Below, in pieces: positions 55,310 through 64,000 of a stretch of DNA of 64,000 bases (positions are counted from its first letter, which is position 1; every line of letters begins with the position of its first letter). Origin of the DNA: Acanthaster planci. Its lineage: Eukaryota > Echinodermata > Asteroidea > Valvatida > Acanthasteridae. Where the stretch lies: contig NW_019091372.1 of NCBI RefSeq assembly GCF_001949145.1, positions 1,086,239 to 1,150,238 on the forward strand, in the 5' to 3' direction. The notes beneath the pieces were generated by a model. It worked only from the letters and a program-made list of their open reading frames with translations, did not search any database and was not told where the DNA came from. Position numbers and translations under genes: made by a program.

Positions 55310-56676
55310 GTAAGTTGGTCAATTCCATAAAGAAGGATCTCTCGGCTTGTGTTTTGGTTGTTCTGTGTAGTATTCCATTGGGTCTGCGCACTTTTAAGAA
55401 CCCGATTAAATTTCGTGGAACTACTTTAGAAGATTAATTCCTTGGCAAAGGTGTCGGCCCCACGTGTTTTATGGACTCTTAGCCATGTACATGAACAATT
55501 AATAAACACCAGCAACTGACATGGATGGCAGGTGGACGCCAGGAGCGCCGTTAGGATAGTGAACAGCCGTGCGTCAAGCAGCCGAAGGTCGTTCCGTCAC
55601 ACCTTTTCCTTCGGTCATTATGTGGCATTCTTCTGTGAGCTGACGTGTCCTCGCCGAAGACTACTTTTGAGCCGGTTGCAGCCAGTATGCCTGCAGTATT
55701 TGTCGGTGGCACCGTTTCCCTGCAGAATCCAATTAAGTCGAATAGTCATCAAATTTTTATGCATGGTGGTTTGGTAAAGTGCCGTTCCGCTAGATTTTGA
55801 ATCTCACGTTTTCCGGTGATTCCGTTCAATATTGCGATTTACCTCAAGTGGTCAGCTTGTCACAGCTAAATGTGAAATGAATATGCCTATTTCAGAGGCA
55901 CCGTAGCAGCGAAAGGGGCAGTTTTTTAACCTCAGGCGTTTAAGCTCACATCTCCAGTGACTACAAGCAGTAAGCTATTGGCTGGGCCAATAGGCCTCTG
56001 TCTAGTCGGCGCCAGAAGGCGTGTAATTTCATTTTCAGGCATTTTGGGCGATCACAAAATGCTCGGTGAATCGGCACACCATGTGTCCCCGGAGAAATGT
56101 TCAACTGAGCTGGGCGTGACACTCTCTGCTTCACAGCCGAAATGTCACCGTGAATTAGTATTTCGCGTCGTCCGTTATATAATGCTACGTTAAATTCGCA
56201 TCCATGAAACCAACGCTCTTTGGGAATACTTCAGAGCGTGTAAAATGTGTTGGCTCACCCAGAACTCAGAGAATAAATGCCTCGGCATGGAAACCACGTT
56301 GTAGTACCATGCACAGCCTGCGGGTCGTACCTACTCAACGGTGCAATATTCATCAACGTAGGCCTATAACTTTGACTTCTTTACGTGTATCGGAGTGTAG
56401 ATTTCATCAGTGAATAACACCGGGCGTGAGCAGGGGAATAGATCTAATCGTCCAATACCATTAACTGGTACAAAAGATGTTAATGTATAAATGGAACGGC
56501 AGAAGTAGGTGCGTTTATACACCTTCACGCTGATTTTTCTACATATACCTGCTGTTGATCGGCCACCTTACTCAACTGTAGTTGCAAATCTTTTGTAAAT
56601 AAATGAATGTATTGAAACACCCGGATCGAACCAAGCTGTGATTTTGTGTATATTTCTATCCACAGATGACTTCTAT
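55310..56676. other. No gene recognised
   Basis: This lies downstream of the candidate exon at 55135. No following exon could be identified. Confidence 0.4.
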
Positions 56677-56806
56677 GACGCGTTGACCAATCACAATGTG
56701 CAAAATCTGTCGACCCAATGCGACTGGAAAGGGTTGGCAGATTTTGCTCATTGTGATTGGTCAACGCGTTCCAAACTCTTGGATGCGCACTATTGTGAAA
56801 CGCCCA
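56677..56806. mobile_element. 168-bp palindromic TA-flanked element, copy 6 (left end lost)
   Basis: It starts inside the left arm at GACGCGTTGACCAATCACAA and runs through the centre to CTATTGTGAAACGCCCA, followed by TA. About 38 bases of the left tip are missing, and unrelated sequence joins directly. Confidence 0.85.
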
Positions 56807-59800
56807 TATTATAGCATAAGCGGTTGTACCGATGCCATACAGAAAATGAGACTAATCATAAAATCAATTTATCAATCATTGAAATTATTGAACAGTTTGG
56901 TGCTAGTTGCGGGTTCCCCTTTGTGGGGAAGCGACAGCTGTCTTCCTTTTTATTCGAGCAGTCGACTTCGGAATTTCTGCCACATGCTAAAGCCTCGTGC
57001 CAAAGCAATGTTTGTGTATTGTTATTGCCAACTTGAGCCTTTTAAAGTGTGCGTCAGATTTCTCAGTTTGCACGAAAGCAAATAAATCGCCCGCCTGTGA
57101 AAGACTTCACACATCGGGTTCCTTCCGCACAGATCGATAGGCTTTTCATCGCAACGCCCGGTGTTTAGGTGCATAATCCACTCAGGTTTGTTTCCACGTG
57201 GAGATCGGGGTCCTTTAATTTTCCCGTTGCATTTTTCGTGCATCCGGTCCCTCTCAGCTGCATCTCTGATTGCCTGCGGTGGTCCTCTCCACACTGCGCC
57301 TTCTACTGCCTACAATAAGCAACAGAGTTAGGCGTTATAAGGCCATACCAAAATTAAATTGGGTATCAACCGTTCCACATATGGACATCACTCATTCCCC
57401 CTTACAGTGGTTTCTTAGCGATCAGAAAGTGAAAAAAATGTCAAAAAAGCCAAAGTCAGAAGGGAAAATATTGAAGCGTTTACTTAGAAAACAATTTTTT
57501 TCAGACCAGTCGGTTTTGTGCACAGGGTGTTAAGAAATGTCCGGATGTGGAACTCTTTCCTAAAATTTAATTCCACGCTGTCAGGTAGCTATTACAGTTT
57601 CCCATTATTTTTATTCCGTTTTGTTTTTGCCACATTCAAAGTTGGAGATGTACGGTGTATTGCTAAAGTCACTTCATTAAAATTCAACGTGATATCCTCT
57701 TGCCCATATACCAAATTGTTTACTTAAAATGAGCGTACCGAAAACACAACTTTAACATTTTCGGCCTTAGATTGAGCTACGAAGGGTCTGTCCTCTTCGG
57801 AAGCTACAAGATGGGCTTGTTTTAATGAAAGCAGTCTGATCATATTTGGCCGTTTCTTTTCGTTAGCGGTCACTCTGAGACAAAATCGATAAAGCAGGCG
57901 CAAGTGTTTCCCTTCACTGAATGGGTTTGCCGACGGTGTTTATGTAGTCGTTTGTGCCTGTCGAGTCTCGGCCGAAGTGTCGAAAGCCTGTCGTTTCGAG
58001 TGGCTCTCGCAGCTCAACCTGCGCAATGCTCGTGGTCTCCTCTCTTTCTCTCTCTCTGCCTCAATCGCCCAATCTCAGCCTTCAGGCGTTCTGTCCCGTT
58101 CTTTTTCCTTCGCGGAATCATCAATGTAATACCGGCAGAGCCGCAATCATGTAGGCCAAGTGGTGTCCTGGGGGCTGGGTCCGCAGTCGAATGTCCGCCG
58201 TTCGTCCGTATCAGGGAGTCTAACTTCAGGCTGCCGCAGTGAACGATGGGAACGAGATTAAGATCGGAGAAGGTTGACAACAACTTGGGTTCACTCGTAC
58301 TTCGTACGCAGCGGTAATGCGTTTTTATCTGGTTATGGTGGCTATCGTTGTTATAACAAGCTCGTTTTTTTCTTATCGTCAGGTCGTAAACTGAATACGA
58401 AACTTGTTGATATTATAATGAATATAGGAAAACGAACTGTCAACAGGCTGTGGAACCGTACACCTTCCATGTAATGCCTTCTTATTGCCATAAGTTGCCT
58501 AAGGGTGATGTATTTACTTTTCTGCTCATAGTGCGTGAATGAGAAAAGTCAGTAATTTTTAAGAAGATACAACACTCTGACACCCCTGGCGACAGCCCCA
58601 GCCGTCAGTTAATAAAGTGTCGTCACCATCAACGAGATCTATTTCGCTTTTTGTTATTTAAACCTGGCGGCGTGGGCGGGCTCTTTGTCGTGCGCCGAAA
58701 CGTGTAAGACTATGTTCAGAGTCAGTGTGCGGAAAAGATGGGTACAAGCCGTGTTTGTATATATGTTCAGCGTCTGCACATTTATGTACAATTCGAGGCT
58801 TGAGTTGGTTCTGTCGGTGATATTTATTATCTAGTGTGGGGTCTCCTGGTTACCAGGCTGCGGCATGTCAGCAGCAACGTAGCTCCACCACGTATCAGCC
58901 AGCGTTATCAGTCAACATGTGCAAGACACTGAAATGTGTGTCAGCCCATGCACGGATGAAATGCCACGGAGTCCTGGGAACGTCAAGTAGCGGGGGCCGT
59001 CAATCAGCACCGAATGTGTCGGTATAAGGCCCGACGGGGAGGTATCCCACGCCCATGGCAGTGTGGTCCACAGGGATACAGCGGTATGGATGGTCCGAAG
59101 TCTTCTTATGCGTTAGATATAGATATATTGTCCACGGAAGGAGGTGGTCTTTTGACTTTTGTAGAAGAAACCAAGTAGTTTACGCCAGCTCTACGCAATT
59201 TCTTTTCAGATTGGAAGCATCATTTCTGCTTTTTTTCGATTAGAAGTGTAAATATCAGTCCTCTGTTTTAGTTTCAGCGTCTTTTCTTTCTTTTCAAAGG
59301 AAGATAATTGATTGATTTTCTTACAAATGATAGTTTTTTCGGAGAACGTTTCAGCGAAAATGGCCAGTTTGGCCTGTACCTGTATTTCGACGGTTTGTTG
59401 GTCAGTTTTGTCCCATGACTGTGGCTGAAAAGTGAATTGCATCACCCACACTGGTCCAAACGTTTTAGCCCAGTATTATGTACATGCACAGACAGATAAA
59501 GTGACATTTGAAATTTTCAACGAAGGATACATTATTTCAATGTTTATGAATATGGAAATTAGTGATAGGATGAGATGCGCAGTAATCTGCAACTCCTTCA
59601 GAACGAAAGTCCGGTGTTCCTGCATGACGGTACGGTACGAATTGAATTTCAGGAAGCAAACGACGACAAACGGTGCCATTTCTTGTGCCCGTTGACGCAA
59701 AGACCCTTCATCGCAAAACTTAATCGGCGCTCGGTTCATGAATGTCGAATATAAAAAGGGGTTGAATATAACAGGCAAGTGTACGGCGAACTGCCTGACC

Positions 59801-62800
59801 GCGGAGCGTGACTATGTTTGAATGAGAAGCGACAGAGGGACACCACGGGGTCCCCCCGTTGGACGGAATCAGCCGTTCCCGGGAAACGCGGTAGTACAGT
59901 GGGTGTAATCAAGACGAAGCCAAGCCTTGTCCGGCGCAACTAATCAGAATAGCATTTGAAAAGTCATGAGACGGCGGGAATCAACGGCAAGATACGCCCT
60001 TGGCAGTGTCGTCGAGTTCAGTCTCGTCGTAAAATGTAATCTAATTTTGATTTAATCCATTATTAAATGGTTAAAATGCGAACGGAAATCATGACTTTGG
60101 ATGGAAAGAGTTTGTTTATTCCGTTTATGACATTGCAGTAGAAATTATAAAAAGGCACGTGGTCCCTCAGTTGATACCGTATTGATTCAATTTAGCTGCC
60201 TTCGATTTGTATTAAATCATAAACAGTTCCAATGCCAGCGACAATAAACCACCTATACAATGATGTTTTCCGTTCCACTAGACTAACCCGAGGAGGTACC
60301 GTTACTGAAGCAGGAGCACACTTGCGCGCTTGCTCGGAGTTTACGCGCGGGTATTTAGGCACGCCCTCCCACCCTATCTGGTTCGTAAGTGACTTCGTTG
60401 TACACGCGGACGCCCCACGATTTGCAGGCTCCCATCGGACGATCGCTGAAGTTGCGCGTTAACTTCCGGTTCTATGGTTTCATGTAAATGGCGATCAAAG
60501 CATGTAACTCTATGTGCAGTATATGTACAGAGGGCGTTATTTAAACTGAAGTGACGTCACACTTTCGAGCCGGATTGGTTGAAGGGTTTTAGCGCGCACG
60601 TATCACCTGTGTGCGAGCGTGATGCCATCGCGTTTTGGCTTCAGTACCCATCACCGCAGCCATGCGCCAAATCGGTGTCCAGTGTGGAGCCATCCGCTGG
60701 AACGTGTTGCCTCATCAGTTCATGTAGCGTAACGGGAAATCTCCCGGTACCGTGCTGGCGATTTTAGTACGATTCGACCTTTTCCGAGCCGACTTCAACC
60801 GCCCAACCCTGCTCAACATGGGGAGGGGGGAGCTCTAATGTCCAATCCTGCTGTCGAAAGGCGAGGATGTTCTGACAAAAACGTGATCATTTTGGTGTCC
60901 CTGAGCTGCAAATTTCCAATGACATGGAAGCACCAATTTTTTCGAAGGGCTTGACAACTTCAAGGGCAACTGTTGAAAATGAATTCATACTGAGTGTCAC
61001 GTCTGTGATCTGCAAATCTAGAACACAAAAACAACGCAGACAACTTATGACCAGAAACTTGGACGTGAGTCAGTGTGTGGAAACTCTAAAAATATACCGT
61101 GCATATGGGTACCACTTTATATGAACATGCAGTACTGCGGGCTCTGGTCACATGTCGAAGCACTGACACTATTTAAGCCGGCTACCCTATGAGTCCCGAG
61201 CTGGACCAAGAGAGGCCGCAATTTCCCTTGCAACGCAGGCTCCTTTGGTAGGAACTGCACTTCGCTGGTTCACAAAACGAGTATGAAATGCACGCGTCAC
61301 GGTCGCATCGCTACTAACAAAATGAGTAATCCCGACCAACATGTCTCGTTTTCTACCGATGAGGGTGTGCGTCTGCTAAAGGCGGATTACACTATGTTTA
61401 AATATCCCTTTTAAAACTGCACACAATAAAAAAAAATCGGCGCCGCATTGTAATTCAAACCAGAAACAAACAAAAACAAGGAAATGTTCTCTGATAACTT
61501 CTTTTCAGTCGACAACCGTAGGGGCGATGTCACCAGTGATTAGGTAAAGAAGTCTCCAACTACAATCACAGAAATGAAATTGTCGCAGCCCAATGTCTCC
61601 AGGTTCAGTGTTGAAGCCGTGAATCCGGCGTTATTTAATGTTCTTAATGCGTCTCTGTCGCCCTCTGATCCCCCGCGAGTAGTTCAAATTCCAAGGAAGC
61701 GCTTCTGAAACCACCATCCATTTCGCGGGGGCGCCCAAGAAGTTAAAATCGGAGGAAAAACTCGAACATACTCTGTAACAAATCGCCCCTCTAACGTAGA
61801 TGGCACAAAAAAGACTTGACGCAAAAATGAGGTGTAATTGAAGAATGCGCAGCTGTCGCGATCTGTTCCGTGGTACCATTCGCCCTGATTAGCCCAACGA
61901 GAGCCGCCATAACTCAAGTGGATTCCCGCACCTCTACGCGACAGTCTGATTCGCTGATAGATACATAAATAAGGTAACCCAGATATCTTTAACGTAACGG
62001 AATACGCCATCTTGAAATCACCGACTTTTTTAACGGAAGGCAATCAGGACGTTATAAGTGGACTCAGCCCAGTCGTTCCTAGTCTACAATCTTCCTACGT
62101 AAAAGATATAAACATTAATTTTGCTGTTAAAAGATTGGCGGAGTCATTTTGGAATGGTTTGTTGAGAAAGCTGTTTGACGATATGCATTATGGTGTTAAT
62201 AACTCTTAGCTTTGAGTACTATAAGCGATTGTGTGCTAACGTATGAGGGGTGATGAAGTCAATCTGTTTCCTGGTTGAGAAAGTGTTTGCCGGTAAAACG
62301 TGAATGATTGGTTTACGTGATGACGGTACCGTCATTAACAAGAAATTATTGGTCGTGATGTAGTGTTTGTATGTTGTGAGCTGAAGTGTACTTGTTTGTG
62401 AAATGAGGGCGTAGAAAAGTAATTCGATAACACTTGGCCGAAAATGTAACATAATCATCGTATTAATCAAGAAACCAAGAAACGCAAATGAAGACCTAGG
62501 AAAAGTCGATTTGAAGTGTCTAGCCCATATAGATCATTAAGTAGAAGTAGAGGTGATACGGGACATATTAAATTGCACCATTACGCACGAACAACTTGGA
62601 ACCTCGGGGACGCTTATGCGCACGTATGATCTCGTAAGCGCGTGCGCGTTACGTGGAACATCATGGCGCCCTATTTCTGCGCAAACTTGGCGTAGCGTAA
62701 AAGAATAGGCCTGACGCCTCTGGCTTTACTGTGATCTTTATGGTCTGGCCAAGCACCTTCGACATCTTTTTACGTACTTGATTAGCCGGGCTTAGCGAAA

Positions 62801-63286
62801 AAGGAACTTCTCTGGCCTGTGATTCACGTGTAGGATCCGAGACGGATCACAGCAGTATATTTCATGTCGTCTGATTGCGAGTTTATTTTTGATGGATTTG
62901 TAAACAAAATGCGGGCAATAAGGCACAGTCTGCGTAACTTGTGGCGAAATAGTCAGGAGCTGCTAGCGGTGGGTATGAAAACCACCGAAGTTTCGGTGTG
63001 ATTACAAATCCGGCTTCTTCAGCGACTACTGCCTCAGACTTTAGGCCTCAGCGGTGAGACGGTCCAACTCAATGCGCTGGTCCATGTGCCGCCACCAGAC
63101 ACACGTCACTGTTCAGTTGAAGTTAGGCCGAAATTTGATACATTAACACCTGATTCAAGCACTGTACCTTTGGACACCGAATGCAGAGGAGCCACAGCGG
63201 TGATGACGCCGAGATTCGGGGAAAAGACTGAAAAGTAGGGCACGCCCATTGAGCTATATACTAAATTTATTAGATTTAGCTCTAAG
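56807..63286. other. No gene recognised; isolated promoter-like motifs
   Basis: The one notable point is the CRE and CCAAT pair at 60552-60578. Open frames of 60-120 codons on both strands show no domain, signal peptide or splice context that I can support. Confidence 0.4.
60552..60578 (+). promoter_or_regulatory. CRE palindrome beside an inverted CCAAT box
   Basis: TGACGTCA (60552-60559) lies 15 bases before ATTGG (60574-60578), with a TATTTAAA-like word just upstream. CREB/ATF plus NF-Y sites at this spacing are common in animal promoters. No transcript is identified. Confidence 0.28.
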
Positions 63287-63766
63287 GGTACAGTCCACTA
63301 ATTCAAGCCCCATTGAAAACAGTGTAAAATCAGCACTGTTCATGGCCCAATAACATGCATACCAACATCCCTGAGATTTCAGAAACACAAATGAAATTAC
63401 AGTCTGGTCCCTAATCTTTCAATATTTTTTCAATTTTTGTGGGTTAACCAATTACATTTTTAATTATTCCCACAAAACAAAATCACCCCCCCCCGAAAAG
63501 TAATTTTTCCGAAGTCTGATTGCAGCCATTTTTCAAGTGGCAACCCTCAACTTTCTCGGGCACTTAGAACCATTTTTCAACCGTTGTTTTGAGCCATTCT
63601 GTTTTCATATGACAGCTGAAAGACCCAGGGAGTTCATCCTGACGACGATTTACACGATCTCACCATTTGGGGGCCAAACAATTTCCTTTTTCCAAAAATA
63701 CTGTGGGGGCACTTTTAATGCTAATGAGCTGGCTAGAAATTCTCACTTGAATAAGTAGTCTGCACC
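63287..63766. mobile_element. Diverged second copy of the hAT-like non-autonomous element
   Basis: It shares with 21794-22182 the left start (ATTCAAGC-CCATTGAAAA then GTGTAAAATCA), the middle (GCCATTTTTCAA then CCTCAACTTTCTCGGGC against CCTCACCTTCCTCGGGC) and the right part (CACCATTT--GGGGGCCAAACA and CTGGGGGTAC/CTGTGGGGGCAC). The inverted ends read GGTACAGTCCAC and, complemented, GGTGCAGAC. Flanking words CTCTAAGG and CCCTTAGG could be a worn 8-bp duplication. Confidence 0.7.
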
Positions 63767-64000
63767 CCTTAGGGCACGCCGCGTACGCTTGCCGGTTCCA
63801 AATGGCCCTGAATTTCCCTCCCTGAGAAAAAACCCTTAACGTCTTTAGACGGGCTGAAGACGTGCGATGGCATTGGCTTTTCGTCGTGTGCGTTATCTCT
63901 CTCGTCACTATGCGAGAAGGTATTTTACACGTAGTCCATACAAATGCCACGAAACGATGAAGATATCGCTGGCAAATGTCTAAGCTATAGGGTGTACACA
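63767..64000. other. Right edge; no feature seen
   Basis: No exon, repeat or RNA gene could be supported in the last 230 bases. Confidence 0.5.

Noticed and set aside
1-64000. CRISPR arrays, bacterial operons, integrons, prophage or rRNA genes
   Set aside because: None seen. Repeats here are contiguous tandem arrays or inverted elements, and the coding sequence is spliced, so this is not prokaryotic DNA.

Overview
This is eukaryotic, animal-type DNA. Coding sequence is split into short exons with GT/AG borders, and introns are one to two kilobases long. No bacterial or viral gene layout is visible. Frequent ACATGTAC and TAGGCCTA words, tRNA-derived SINE-like pieces and many short inverted-repeat elements would suit a marine invertebrate such as an echinoderm, hemichordate, cephalochordate or mollusc. 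That assignment is inference only.

The one part with clear genes is the left end. Two genes for SR splicing factors of the SRSF7 (9G8) type, each with an RRM and a CCHC zinc knuckle, stand head to head. The minus-strand gene (start codon at 2510, running left past a 995-N assembly gap and off the window) is close to canonical SRSF7. The plus-strand gene (start codon at 5225, exons at 5213-5451, 6744-6923, 9008-9073 and 9887-9940) has a diverged RRM, an acidic N-terminus and RS-rich exons. Its 3' end is unresolved: several splice acceptors between 8.6 and 13.9 kb lead quickly to a stop. The 2.7 kb between the start codons probably holds a shared promoter region.

From about 11.6 kb to the right end I find no gene I can name. 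This stretch is dominated by non-autonomous DNA-transposon-like elements and tandem repeats. The clearest is a palindromic family flanked by TA, with four full copies of exactly 168 bp and two broken ones. There is also a hAT-like element inserted with an 8-bp duplication into a 67-bp tandem repeat, with a second copy at 63.3 kb, plus a 116-122 bp foldback family and several single foldbacks. Four possible exons are flagged (35.7 kb minus; 45.6, 54.8 and 55.1 kb plus), together with some promoter-like motif groups. All of these are low confidence. Most other open frames fit chance.

I see no evidence of a new multi-gene system. The most informative items are the divergent SR gene pair with possible alternative terminal exons, the 168-bp element family, and the doubtful assembly gap inside the SRSF7-like zinc-knuckle exon.
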